Source: Eubacterium aggregans (GTDB lineage Bacteria > Bacillota > Clostridia > Eubacteriales > Eubacteriaceae). From it: a stretch of 64,000 nt of DNA. The notes below the pieces were generated by a model. The model had not been told where the DNA came from and searched no databases. It was given only the letters and a program-made list of their open reading frames with translations. Location: assembly GCF_900107815.1 (NCBI RefSeq), contig NZ_FNRK01000004.1:111928-175927 (forward strand). The letters run 5' to 3'. Positions 22,986-31,293 of the stretch are shown here, piece after piece (positions within the stretch are counted from its first letter, which is position 1; each line of letters opens with the position of its first letter). A program made the position numbers and the translations under genes.

Positions 22986-23529
22986 AATTGGTGAAAGCAA
23001 AAAAACGATAGGTAGATTTATTTATGCTGACTGGATAATTCCTTTTTCTGATTATTTTGAAGCTAATGATAAGAAAGAGCTAATGTTCGATATACTATGT
23101 CCTATAATCGTTGCAATAGTCGTGACAATCATTTCTAATAAAATCGGGATTGTTACTTTGGCAATCTCAAAGCTATGTGAAATTTTACCTAACATTTTAG
23201 CGATATTGATTGGGTTCAGTATTTCTGCAATGGCGATTGTTACTGCAAATCCAGAAAAAGGCGCGTATAACAAAAACTGTGGGGATAAAATTGTTGATAA
23301 AAAACCGCTGACCGTGTATAGATATATTTTAATTGCAATGGTCGTAACAGTTTGTTTAGAAATTTTTTCATTGGTTTTTGTGTTTGTGGTGTGTTTTATA
23401 AGAGCAATTGTAGAAAACAATTACTTGGATTACGCTATTCTTTTTTTTTATGTTTTTTTGGTATTAAGTATTCTCGCAATATTGGTGAGAGCGGTGCTAT
23501 ATATCTATTCAGCAAATTTTAAAATGTAA
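22969..23529 (+). CDS. Cargo protein 2: multi-spanning membrane protein (RexB-like layout)
   Basis: About 186 residues with a TTG start overlapping the previous gene by 17 bp; a later TTG or GTG is possible. It has about four hydrophobic segments: ILCPIIVAIVVTII, ILPNILAILIGFSISAMAIV, YILIAMVVTVCLEIFSLVFV and ILFFYVFLVLSILAILV. The rest is short loops. It is AT-rich like its partner and followed at once by a terminator. A small polytopic partner of a soluble sensor is the RexB or membrane-effector arrangement of abortive infection; channel activity is inferred, not seen. Confidence 0.5.
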   Translation: MELKNKIGESKKTIGRFIYADWIIPFSDYFEANDKKELMFDILCPIIVAIVVTIISNKIGIVTLAISKLCEILPNILAILIGFSISAMAIVTANPEKGAYNKNCGDKIVDKKPLTVYRYILIAMVVTVCLEIFSLVFVFVVCFIRAIVENNYLDYAILFFYVFLVLSILAILVRAVLYIYSANFKM

Positions 23530-23538
23530 TTTGATTCA

Positions 23539-23563
23539 AGCGCCGCCAACCCGGCGCTTTTTT
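23539..23563 (+). terminator. Terminator closing the cargo operon
   Basis: AGCGCCG (23539-23545), loop CCAACC, CGGCGCT (23552-23558), then TTTTT. It separates the cargo pair from terminase, so late transcription must start after it or read through. Confidence 0.85.
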
Positions 23564-23586
23564 AATGCCTGAAAGGAGGTGGTCTT

Positions 23587-24036
23587 GTGGGCATGACTGA
23601 AAAACAGAAACGGTTTTGTGATGAATACCTCATTGATCTCAATGGTACACGTGCCTACAAGGCTGCGTATCCATCGGTAAAAAAGGATATGACTGCTGCG
23701 GTAAATGCATCTAAGATGCTAAGAAATACTAAGGTTAAAGCTTATATTGACGAGCAACTCCAAAAAATCCGAACCGCTAAGACGGCTGAGGCCCAGGAGG
23801 TGATGGAGTATCTAACCTCCGTCATGCGCGGTGAAAGTGTGGCGGAGATTGTCGTTGTTGAAGGAACGGGTGACGGCTGTTCATCTGCGGCTCGCATGGT
23901 TAAGCATCCGGACGAGAAGGAACGGTTGAAGGCCGCGGAGCTTCTGGGCAAGCGGTATAGCCTGTTCACGGACAAAGTGGATGTGGCGGGTATTGGGCCG
24001 GTGATTATTTATGGCGAAGATGACATCCCAGACTAA
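23587..24036 (+). CDS. terS: Terminase small subunit
   Basis: A 149-residue protein. The N-terminal helix-turn-helix LTEKQKRFCDEYLIDLNGTRAYKAAYP-type segment (here MTEKQKRFCDEYL...) is the terminase_2 signature; a central coiled coil and a C-terminal acidic tail follow. GTG at 23587 sits 6 bp after AAGGAGGTGG; an ATG two codons later is also possible. It recognises the packaging site and hands DNA to the large subunit, whose gene overlaps by 26 bp. Confidence 0.93.
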   Translation: MGMTEKQKRFCDEYLIDLNGTRAYKAAYPSVKKDMTAAVNASKMLRNTKVKAYIDEQLQKIRTAKTAEAQEVMEYLTSVMRGESVAEIVVVEGTGDGCSSAARMVKHPDEKERLKAAELLGKRYSLFTDKVDVAGIGPVIIYGEDDIPD

Positions 24037-25282
24037 GCCTAAACTATACCTACCCGAGATTATTGGCTCAGGGTATGGTAAGTTTTGGCGATTCCAAGGG
24101 CGTTACCGAGTGACTAAGGGCAGTCGGGCATCCAAGAAATCGAAGACGACGGCTTTAAATATTATCTACCGGATGATGGAAGAAAGGTATGCCGCTGCCA
24201 ATACGCTGGTGGTCCGAAAGGTCTTTCGCACCCTGAAAGATTCATGCTTTACAGAGCTTAAGTGGGCCATTAATCGCCTGGGGGCAGCGGAAGCTTGGGT
24301 CATTAAAGAAAGCCCGCTAGAGATGACATATCGGCCCACCGGGCAGAAAATTTACTTCCGGGGCCTAGATGATCCACTCAAAGTCACATCCATAACGGTG
24401 GAAAAAGGGGTGTTGTGCTGGTGCTGGATTGAGGAGGCCTATGAGATTACCTCAGAGGATGATTTCAACATGCTTGATGAATCAATCCGTGGCGAGGTAC
24501 CAGATGGTCTGTTCAAACAATTTACGCTGACGTTCAACCCATGGAACGAACATCACTGGCTGAAGGGCCGTTTTTTTGATGGAACAGAAAATGACCCGGA
24601 TGTATTGGCCATCACAACGAATTACAAATGCAATGAGTGGCTCGATGCTGCCGACCTTAAGGTGTTTGAGACGATGAAGCTCCACAATCCCAGACGCTAT
24701 GCTGTGGCTGGCCTTGGGGGATGGGGCATCGTCGATGGGCTGGTCTATGAGAATTGGCGAGAAGAGGCCTTTAGCCTTCAAACGCTACTGGCTGAAAAGC
24801 ATCTCGATTCGGCCTTCGGCCTTGACTTCGGCTATACCAATGACCCCAGTGCTTTGTTTGCGGGAATGGTTGATTTAGATGCTCGTAAGATTTATGTCTT
24901 TGATGAGATGTACGAAAAAGGACTATCGAATGCCAGGATTGCTGAGAATATCACTGGAATGGGTTTTGCCAAAGAACGGATTACTGCCGATTCTGCGGAA
25001 CCCAAGAGCATCGATGAAATTCGAAGCCTCGGGGTTCATCGAATCCGGCCCGCCAAGAAGGGGAAGGACTCCATCATGAATGGGATCCAGTTTATTCAGG
25101 GGTTTGAAATCATCATCCATCCCCGGTGTGTGCATTTCATCACTGAGATTGGGAACTATACCTGGGATAAGGATAAATTTGGGAATAAAATCAATCGCCC
25201 CATTGATGACTTCAATCATCTAATGGATGCCATGCGTTACGCCATGGAACAATATATTCAGAAAAACAGGTGGCTCTACTAG
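24011..25282 (+). CDS. terL: Terminase large subunit
   Basis: A 423-residue packaging motor of the PBSX/SPP1 class. The ATPase has a variant Walker A, GSRASKKSKTTALNI (about residues 37-51), and Walker B WCWIEEAYE (about residues 136-144). The C-terminal RNase-H-like nuclease shows FGLDFGYTNDPSAL (about residue 272), ITADSAEPKSIDEIR (about residue 322) and DDFNHLMDAMRYAME (about residue 398), which supply the three metal-binding acidic positions. It should cut and pump DNA through the portal. Confidence 0.95.
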   Translation: MAKMTSQTKPKLYLPEIIGSGYGKFWRFQGRYRVTKGSRASKKSKTTALNIIYRMMEERYAAANTLVVRKVFRTLKDSCFTELKWAINRLGAAEAWVIKESPLEMTYRPTGQKIYFRGLDDPLKVTSITVEKGVLCWCWIEEAYEITSEDDFNMLDESIRGEVPDGLFKQFTLTFNPWNEHHWLKGRFFDGTENDPDVLAITTNYKCNEWLDAADLKVFETMKLHNPRRYAVAGLGGWGIVDGLVYENWREEAFSLQTLLAEKHLDSAFGLDFGYTNDPSALFAGMVDLDARKIYVFDEMYEKGLSNARIAENITGMGFAKERITADSAEPKSIDEIRSLGVHRIRPAKKGKDSIMNGIQFIQGFEIIIHPRCVHFITEIGNYTWDKDKFGNKINRPIDDFNHLMDAMRYAMEQYIQKNRWLY

Positions 25283-25293
25283 GAGGTGTGACC

Positions 25294-26742
25294 ATGCTAA
25301 AAGAAAATGAGATAACGACCCTCATTGAGAAGGACCGGGGGAGTCAGAAAAAGCGTCACGCCCTGGAGGGCCAGCGCTACTACGAGGCGGAGAATGATAT
25401 TTTGAATGTCCGCTTATTCTATGTGAATGAGGCTGGGGAATATGTTGAGGATAAGCATCGGGCGAACATTAAAATTCCCCATGCGTTTTTTCCCGAGTTG
25501 GTGGATCAGAAGGTCCAGTATATCCTGTCGGGTGGAGATTTTATCAAAACCGAGGACGAGGCCCTAAAAAAGTACATCAAGACTTACTTCGGAGATGATT
25601 TCATCGCAGAGACCCATGAGCTTCTGACCTATTGCTCCGTCAATGGGTTTGCGTATATGTACGCTTTTCGAAATGGGGATGGCCAGCTCAAATTCAATGC
25701 GGTGGATGGGCTGTCCGTTGTGGAAGCAGATGGCCGGTACACTTCAGACCAAAAGGATTATGTGATTTACCACTACATGGAACGCATTGACATCGAAGGG
25801 AAGATGGTTAAGCGCATCCAGGTGTGGAGTGACGAAGAAGTGGCCTATTACACCCAGGAGGACGAAGGCCGATTGATTCTGGATAAGTCGGTTGCCATTA
25901 ACCCGAAGCCGCACTATGCATATGAAGAGGATGGGGAGTATTTCTCTGAATCCTTTGGGTATATCCCGTTCTTCAGGCTGGATAACAACCGCAAGAAATT
26001 TACTGACCTGAAACCCATCAAGGCCTTGATTGATGATTATGACCTGATGAGCTGCGGGCTGTCCAATAATCTCCAGGATACGGCAGAGACGTTGTATGTT
26101 GTGCGTGGTTTCGAGGGCAATGACGTTGGTGAACTCATTGAAAACGTGAAGGTGAAGCACTATATCGGGGTTGACCACGATGGCGGTGTTGATCAGGTGA
26201 CGGTTCCGGTGCCATACGAAGCCAGAAAAGCGAAGATGGAGCTGGACGAAAAGAGTATTTACCGATTCGGGATGGGTTTTAATGCGGCTGCCGTCGGTGA
26301 CGGTAACGTCACGAATGTGGTCATCAAAAGCCGTTATGCCTTGCTGGACCTGAAGTGCAGCAAGATGGAGCTTCGGTTAAAGGCCTTCCTAAAGCAGGTG
26401 ATCCAGATTGTGCTGGATGAAATCAACAAGGCTAATGATACGGGCTATACGGTTGATGATGTGAACATCGAGTTTGACCATGAAATCATCACCAATGAGA
26501 CCGATAATGCCCAGATTGAGCTTGCTGAGGCCCAGACGAAGCAAACCGAGATTACCACGCTTCTGAATACGGCGACGAAGCTTCCCGGGGATACGGTCCT
26601 TAAGGCGCTTTGCGATATCCTGGACCTTGATTATGAGGATATCAAGGATAAGGTGGATTTGACCGACCCGGCCCTAGATATCAACGCAGCCAGTGAGGCA
26701 TTGGGAGGGATGATTGATGAACCAGCGCCAGAAGCAGGTTGA
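25294..26742 (+). CDS. Portal protein (SPP1 gp6 family)
   Basis: A 482-residue portal. ATG at 25294 follows AGGAGGTGTGACC, which is preferred over the longer open frame. Characteristic parts are the N-terminal KRHALEGQRYYEAENDIL, the IKIPHAFFPELVDQKVQYILS segment, FFRLDNNRKKFTDLKPIKALIDDYDLM and the crown region ending in acidic residues. Twelve or thirteen subunits would form the DNA channel. It overlaps the minor head gene by 26 bp. Confidence 0.95.
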   Translation: MLKENEITTLIEKDRGSQKKRHALEGQRYYEAENDILNVRLFYVNEAGEYVEDKHRANIKIPHAFFPELVDQKVQYILSGGDFIKTEDEALKKYIKTYFGDDFIAETHELLTYCSVNGFAYMYAFRNGDGQLKFNAVDGLSVVEADGRYTSDQKDYVIYHYMERIDIEGKMVKRIQVWSDEEVAYYTQEDEGRLILDKSVAINPKPHYAYEEDGEYFSESFGYIPFFRLDNNRKKFTDLKPIKALIDDYDLMSCGLSNNLQDTAETLYVVRGFEGNDVGELIENVKVKHYIGVDHDGGVDQVTVPVPYEARKAKMELDEKSIYRFGMGFNAAAVGDGNVTNVVIKSRYALLDLKCSKMELRLKAFLKQVIQIVLDEINKANDTGYTVDDVNIEFDHEIITNETDNAQIELAEAQTKQTEITTLLNTATKLPGDTVLKALCDILDLDYEDIKDKVDLTDPALDINAASEALGGMIDEPAPEAG

Positions 26743-28081
26743 GAAACAACTCCTCGATAACGAGAAGGCCGCCCTGAAAGCGTTGGAGGACAACTATACG
26801 GTTGCTCTGGCTGACGTAAAGGCCAGGATTAAGGAGCTGATGGCCGATGAGCTGACCCAAAGTAAGATTTACCGTCTGGAATACCAGCGGAATCTTGAAC
26901 GGCAAATCAAGGCGATTTTAGGTGTTTTAGAATCGGGCAATGTCAAGACAGTGAATGATTATCTGAAGCTGTGCTATGAGGATGGATTCATTGGGACGCT
27001 GTATGATATTTCTGGAGACGGTACCGAGATGGTCCTGCCAATCAATCAGGACCAGGTGGCATCCTCAGTCACCCGGCCGACCGAGAGCGTGAAGCTGTCG
27101 AAACGGCTGTACAATGATGTGGCCCAGCTCCAAAAGGATGTTGTGGCGGAGATGTCCCGGGGGTTATCTCAGAATCTCAGTTATCGGGATATTGCCATCA
27201 ACCTGGCCAATGTGACGGAGGCATCGCTCAAGCGGGCCTACCGGATTGCCAGGACCGAGGGTCACCGGGTGCAAAATGAGGCAAAGCTTGATAGTATGCA
27301 CGCTGCCCGGGATGCGGGCGCCGACATCGTGAAGATGTGGGATGCTACCATGGACGGGAAGACCCGGCCGGATCATGTGATCCTGGATGGCCAAATCCGG
27401 GAGCTGGATGAGCCATTCACCGTGAATGGTCATGAGGCCATGGCTCCAGGGCACTTTGGTTTGGCCAATGAAGATGTGCACTGCCGATGCGTGATGCTAC
27501 AGCAGCCACGATGGGCCCTGGAAGGTGAACGGCTCAAGCGGGACCAGGATGCCCGGGAGATTGTGAGCACTGAGGATGAAAGCTATAAGGCGTGGAAAGA
27601 GGACTACTTGCAAATGAACTTACAGCTTTTTGGTGAGGATAAGCAGACAGGTGCAATGAAAAATGCTATAATTGACGAATCAAAAGAAAGTGGAAAAATT
27701 GAAGTGCATACTATTGGCAAGATTGATAAATCAATTTATAGCGTTGTAACGCCGGATATCCGAACGGATGAGGTTATTATAACAGATGAGCGTATCCAGC
27801 ATATTAAGGATGGGCATCCCAATGACTATGAGCGGTACTATATGTTCTTAAAAGAAGTTGTCGAATCGCCAGATTATATCATAGAATCGAACAAGCCCAG
27901 CACAGCGTTGGTTTTAAAAGAGTTTCTTGACGCGGACGGAGAACAGTTTAAAACAATTCTTCGACTTCAGACATCGACAGACAATCCTGCCTTCAAAAAT
28001 TCGATTATTACGTTCATGAAGATTAACAATAAAGAATGGAGCCGTTTGTTAAGAAATAAGACAATTCTTTACAAGAAATAG
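26717..28081 (+). CDS. Minor head protein with C-terminal PBECR-type nuclease domain
   Basis: A 454-residue fusion. Residues 1-290 are the Mu gpF/SPP1 gp7 minor head domain, ending in the conserved MWDATMDGKTRPDH...MAPGHFG...DVHCRCVM motif. Residues about 335-454 look like a PBECR (phage Barnase-EndoU-ColicinE5/D-RelE-like) nuclease: IITDERIQHIKDGHPNDYER, SPDYIIES, TALVLKEF, EQFKTILRLQTS and NSIITFMKI...EWSRLLRNKTILYK. ATG at 26717 follows GGGAGGG. Carried into the capsid, such a domain could enter the next host as an RNase effector; activity is inferred from the family. Confidence 0.85.
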   Translation: MNQRQKQVEKQLLDNEKAALKALEDNYTVALADVKARIKELMADELTQSKIYRLEYQRNLERQIKAILGVLESGNVKTVNDYLKLCYEDGFIGTLYDISGDGTEMVLPINQDQVASSVTRPTESVKLSKRLYNDVAQLQKDVVAEMSRGLSQNLSYRDIAINLANVTEASLKRAYRIARTEGHRVQNEAKLDSMHAARDAGADIVKMWDATMDGKTRPDHVILDGQIRELDEPFTVNGHEAMAPGHFGLANEDVHCRCVMLQQPRWALEGERLKRDQDAREIVSTEDESYKAWKEDYLQMNLQLFGEDKQTGAMKNAIIDESKESGKIEVHTIGKIDKSIYSVVTPDIRTDEVIITDERIQHIKDGHPNDYERYYMFLKEVVESPDYIIESNKPSTALVLKEFLDADGEQFKTILRLQTSTDNPAFKNSIITFMKINNKEWSRLLRNKTILYKK

Positions 28082-28096
28082 CAATAGTGATATAAT
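28068..28096 (+). promoter_or_regulatory. Strong internal promoter before the structured RNA
   Basis: TTTACA (28068-28073), exactly 17 bp, TATAAT (28091-28096). It overlaps the last codons of the minor head gene and would start RNA near 28103, six bases before the closing stem of the structured segment. Confidence 0.7.
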
Positions 28097-28102
28097 ACTA
28101 GT

Positions 28103-28215
28103 ACAAAGAAAGGGCATTTGAGGTGGAAGACTTCGTACCCGTCCACACGCCGATGGCTTGACAGGGAAAACCCGAGAGACGCAGGAGAATGGTACGCCTG
28201 CCAAATGCCCTTTTT
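28103..28215 (+). ncRNA. Candidate structured phage RNA (about 113 nt)
   Basis: A perfect 12-bp closing stem (AAAGGGCATTTG 28109-28120 with CAAATGCCCTTT 28202-28213) encloses three hairpins. P2 is GTGGA/TCCAC (28123-28127 with 28142-28146), P3 is GGG-AAAA-CCC (28164-28173) and P4 is GCAGG/CCTGC (28181-28185 with 28197-28201). The P2 loop CGTACC (28134-28139) is exactly complementary to the P4 loop GGTACG (28191-28196), a likely 6-bp kissing interaction. A T-run follows the closing stem. No coding frame with a ribosome site is inside. I recognise no known RNA class. Confidence 0.65.
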
Positions 28216-28228
28216 ATAGAGAAAATGT

Positions 28229-28256
28229 AACCACTCAGAGATGGGTGGTTTTTTTA
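28229..28256 (+). terminator. Rho-independent terminator after the structured RNA
   Basis: AACCACTC pairs with GGGTGGTT (6-nt loop), followed by six Ts. It backs up termination of the RNA and would also limit read-through from the minor head gene into the scaffold gene. Confidence 0.85.
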
Positions 28257-28280
28257 TGTAAAAAAGTACTGGAGGTAGCA

Positions 28281-28346
28281 ATGACAAGGTTTCTGAGTCG
28301 AATTAAAAAGTTTGTTGGGATACAAGGTCCCGCAAGTCGGTATTAA
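28281..28346 (+). CDS. Possible 21-residue basic peptide
   Basis: ATG behind CTGGAGGTAGCA encodes MTRFLSRIKKFVGIQGPASRY, a small cationic, partly amphipathic peptide. The ribosome site is good, but the frame is too short to prove. It may be a leader peptide or small toxin-like product, or chance. The segment from 28347 to the scaffold gene holds nothing else convincing. Confidence 0.35.
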   Translation: MTRFLSRIKKFVGIQGPASRY

Positions 28347-28475
28347 TCGGTTCTAAATGGATTGCCCTGGACACGGCGTTAAAAGGTCTTATTTTTATGT
28401 CAATTTACTCCGCTGGAGTATATCAGCAAATCCAACCGGGACTGACCGGAATAAAAAAGTATGGAGGATATGACG

Positions 28476-29090
28476 ATGGAATGGTTGAAAAGTTTAATTG
28501 AGAAGCACACGGGTGATGATGGGGCGTTTAACGCTGAAGGCTTTCAGGCAGAATTTTCAAAAACGGAATTCCCGAAGTATGCGGTACCTAAAGAGGACTA
28601 CAATACGAAGGTGAAGGAGCTGAAGGCGGCAAATGATACCATCACGGACTTAAAGGGCAGCACCGAAGGCAATGAGGTGCTGCAGGGGAAAATCAAGACC
28701 TATGAGACCGATGTGGCGAAGCTAAATGCAGAGCTGGCCTCTGAGCGTCTGGATAACGCCCTGAAGATTGCGCTGCTGGAATCTGGGGTGAAGGACGTGG
28801 ATTATATCTCCTACAAGATTAAGGAGGGTGCTGAGGAATTAAGCCTGGATGATAACGGAAAGGTTAAAGGCCTTGATAATCTGATTAAGGACCAGAAGAC
28901 TGCGCATCCTGAGTTTTTCAAGGAAGCCTCAAAACGGAAATATGAGGACGGTAAGCTTCCAGAAGGAGATGATCCTGATAATGGTGGGATTACCCAGGAA
29001 GCTTTTGACAAAATGGGATACAACGAACGGAACAAGTTGTATCGGGAACAGCCGGAGGTCTACAAGGCCTTGACTGGAAATAATGAATAA
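28476..29090 (+). CDS. Capsid scaffold protein (phage GP20-like)
   Basis: A 204-residue protein. ATG at 28476 lies 8 bp after GGAGG; an upstream ATG in frame has no ribosome site. It begins MEWLKSLIEKH, then a long coiled coil (VKELKAANDTITDLKG to LNAELASERLDNALKIALLESGV) and an acidic C-terminus. This is the usual scaffold layout, directly before the major capsid gene. It guides shell assembly and leaves before packaging. Confidence 0.87.
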   Translation: MEWLKSLIEKHTGDDGAFNAEGFQAEFSKTEFPKYAVPKEDYNTKVKELKAANDTITDLKGSTEGNEVLQGKIKTYETDVAKLNAELASERLDNALKIALLESGVKDVDYISYKIKEGAEELSLDDNGKVKGLDNLIKDQKTAHPEFFKEASKRKYEDGKLPEGDDPDNGGITQEAFDKMGYNERNKLYREQPEVYKALTGNNE

Positions 29091-29104
29091 TAGGAGGAAT
29101 TATA

Positions 29105-30118
29105 ATGTCAACGACGATGTTATCTGACCTGATTAACCCTCAGGTTATGGCGGATATGATTACCGCAAAGGTGAGTAAGAAGATTGTGGTGACCCCATTT
29201 GCACGGCTGGACGCCACTCTGGCGGGGCAGCCCGGGGATACGGTAACGGTGCCGAGTTATGCTTACATTGGGGATGCCGAGGACGTGGCTGAAGGCGTGG
29301 CCTGTGGGACGGTCAAGCTGGCGACCAGCACCAAGACATTCACAATCAAGAAAGCGATGAAGGCCGTGGAAATCACGGACGAGGCCGTGCTGTCCGGCTA
29401 CGGGAATCCTGTTGGGGAAACCAATAACCAGCTGGCGAAAGCCATCGCTTCAAAGGTGGATAATGACGCTATTGCAGCGCTGAAGGATGCGCAATTGGTT
29501 TACGATGGAAGTGCCGCTATTATTGGCTATAACCCCATTGTCGAAGCAGTGGATATTTTCGATGAAGAGGTCCAGTCGGACAAAGTAATGTTCGTCAATC
29601 CCAAGCAGCTCACCCAGCTGCGTAAAGATGCAAACTTTATTTCTGCGGATAAGTACAACAACAGCGTCATCATGAATGGTGAAATTGGGATGATTGCTGG
29701 GACTCGGATTGTGCCATCTAAGAAAGTGACAGGAAATGAAGCCGTTGCTGCACATTATGTTTTCTGCCAGTCTACGGATACCGGGGCAAAGAAGTGCGTT
29801 GCTGCATCTCCCGGGTCCGATGAAATTCTGCTGACGACCGTCCAGGCAACTTTGGCAGCGGCAAAGGTTGACGATTATGTTAAGCAAATTTCTGCCGTGA
29901 GTGCTAACACTTACTACGAATGCCCCATCATTAAATTGGAAAATGATGCTGAAACAGAGGATGAAGCGGCAGCACTGACCATCTTCCTGAAGCGGGAAAC
30001 GAATGTTGAAACGGACCGGGTGTCCTTAGCACGCAAGACGGATATCTCGGCAGACCGAATCTATGGTGTGGCTCTGACCAATCAGTCCAAGGTGGTTATG
30101 GCCCATATCAAGATGTAG
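29105..30118 (+). CDS. Major capsid protein (N4-gp56 family)
   Basis: A 337-residue coat protein that begins MSTTMLSDLINPQVMADMITAKV and contains the family segments GDTVTVPSYAYIGDAEDVAEG and KKAMKAVEITDEAVLSGYG, then VDNDAIAAL. It adopts the HK97 fold. It lies 14 bp after the scaffold gene with AATAGGAGGAATTATA, the strongest ribosome site in the head block, as expected for the most abundant protein. Confidence 0.93.
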   Translation: MSTTMLSDLINPQVMADMITAKVSKKIVVTPFARLDATLAGQPGDTVTVPSYAYIGDAEDVAEGVACGTVKLATSTKTFTIKKAMKAVEITDEAVLSGYGNPVGETNNQLAKAIASKVDNDAIAALKDAQLVYDGSAAIIGYNPIVEAVDIFDEEVQSDKVMFVNPKQLTQLRKDANFISADKYNNSVIMNGEIGMIAGTRIVPSKKVTGNEAVAAHYVFCQSTDTGAKKCVAASPGSDEILLTTVQATLAAAKVDDYVKQISAVSANTYYECPIIKLENDAETEDEAAALTIFLKRETNVETDRVSLARKTDISADRIYGVALTNQSKVVMAHIKM

Positions 30119-30130
30119 TGGTAGTCGGCA

Positions 30131-30478
30131 ATGATTGTCGAATTATCCGAATTAAGGGGTATGGCCTGTTTTAAGGATGCCTCCGATGCAGCACTTGCCC
30201 GGAAGATTGCAGCCGTGGAATCGGCGATTAAGGGGTATACGCATAACACTTTTTTGGACAGGACAACGGGGGAGGTCTTCTGGCCTCCCGATGTTGTGGA
30301 GGGTGCCATCAAGCTGCTGGTGTATGATGCAACCACCCGGTCAAAGGCTGGAATCAAGTCAGAGAGCATCAGCCGGCATTCGGTGACTTATGCCGATGGC
30401 GGCGGGACGGATGCGGGACTGGGATACCCGGCGGAGCTAATCGGGTTCCTTAAGCCCTACATGAAGGCGAGGTTTTGA
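30131..30478 (+). CDS. Head-tail connector (gp6-like adaptor)
   Basis: A 115-residue helical protein (MIVELSELRGMACFKDASDAALARKIAAVESAIKGYTH...). The two-helix start, the PPDVVEGAIKLLVYDATTRSK centre and the RHSVTYADGGG segment match the HK97 gp6/SPP1 gp15 adaptor type. It would sit below the portal. Confidence 0.78.
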   Translation: MIVELSELRGMACFKDASDAALARKIAAVESAIKGYTHNTFLDRTTGEVFWPPDVVEGAIKLLVYDATTRSKAGIKSESISRHSVTYADGGGTDAGLGYPAELIGFLKPYMKARF

Positions 30479-30479
30479 C

Positions 30480-30806
30480 ATGATTGGTGGAAATACCCAG
30501 GCAAAACTGCAAAAACGGACAGCCGGGGAGAAGAATGTCCTGGGCGAATCGGAGCATACCTGGGCGCCGGTGGCTGACCTTTTGGGGTGGCTAGACTATA
30601 CCGGAGAGGTCTCAGAGTACGAGAAGTACAAAACCAAGCTGGCAGAATCAACTCATGTATTTATCTGTGACTACCAGGTGCTGGAGGCTGCTGACCCCCA
30701 CGACCTTCGGATGGCCATTGGAGGGGTTGAGTTTGATGTGCTGTACATTGATGACCCCATGGCGCTCCATGAGCAGCTGGAATTTTATCTGAAGAAAGTG
30801 GGGTAG
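30480..30806 (+). CDS. Head closure protein (SPP1 gp16-like)
   Basis: A 108-residue β-rich protein starting 1 bp after the adaptor. TWAPVADLLGWLDYTGE, KLAESTHVFICDY and GGVEFDVLYIDDPMALHEQLEFYLKKV fit the head-tail joining or stopper family, which closes the filled head. Confidence 0.72.
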   Translation: MIGGNTQAKLQKRTAGEKNVLGESEHTWAPVADLLGWLDYTGEVSEYEKYKTKLAESTHVFICDYQVLEAADPHDLRMAIGGVEFDVLYIDDPMALHEQLEFYLKKVG

Positions 30807-30810
30807 TGTC

Positions 30811-31293
30811 ATGGTATCAAGTGTTGATTTTAAAGATTTGAGCATCGAGGTTAAGGGTGAACTGAATAAGGCGGGCATTGCCTGGCTACATGAAGTAGCC
30901 GGTGCAATAGCATCCCAGACGGCTTCCATCTCCCGGCGTAATACCGGACAGACCGCCGGCTCCTTCGATTATCAGGTGGATGCGTCTTCTGGGGTGGCTT
31001 ATGTCGGATCACCTCTGGAAAACGCCGTCTGGGAAGAAAAAGGCACTGGGGAGTATGCCGTGGAGGGTAACGGTCGAAAGGGCGGCTGGTGGATACCAAT
31101 CGGCAGTGGAAAGAATGAAATCTCCCTGGGTATGGCAAAGAAGTACCATTTCAAAATACGGGAGTTTGAGGGTAAACAGTTTGCTTTCACCCGGGGCAAG
31201 AAGCCAACCTTGGCTATGACGAAGGCCTTCCAGGTGATAAAGCCAAAAGCAGAAGCCCGGGCTAGGGAAGTGTTCGGTGGTTTAAATGATTGA
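30811..31293 (+). CDS. HK97 gp10-like tail-joining protein
   Basis: A 160-residue protein with the family pattern: N-terminal helix, RRNTGQTAGSFDYQVD, VAYVGSPLENAVWEEKGTGEYA and a C-terminal KPTLAMTKAFQ helix. It links the head connector to the tail. It overlaps the next gene by 8 bp. Confidence 0.82.
   Translation: MVSSVDFKDLSIEVKGELNKAGIAWLHEVAGAIASQTASISRRNTGQTAGSFDYQVDASSGVAYVGSPLENAVWEEKGTGEYAVEGNGRKGGWWIPIGSGKNEISLGMAKKYHFKIREFEGKQFAFTRGKKPTLAMTKAFQVIKPKAEARAREVFGGLND

Noticed and set aside
28109..28213. Cobalamin or c-di-GMP riboswitch, or hammerhead ribozyme
   Set aside because: Some short strings look similar, but the conserved cores (B12 box, GEMM core, CUGAUGA/GAAA) are absent, and the unit has its own promoter and T-run rather than sitting in a 5' leader.
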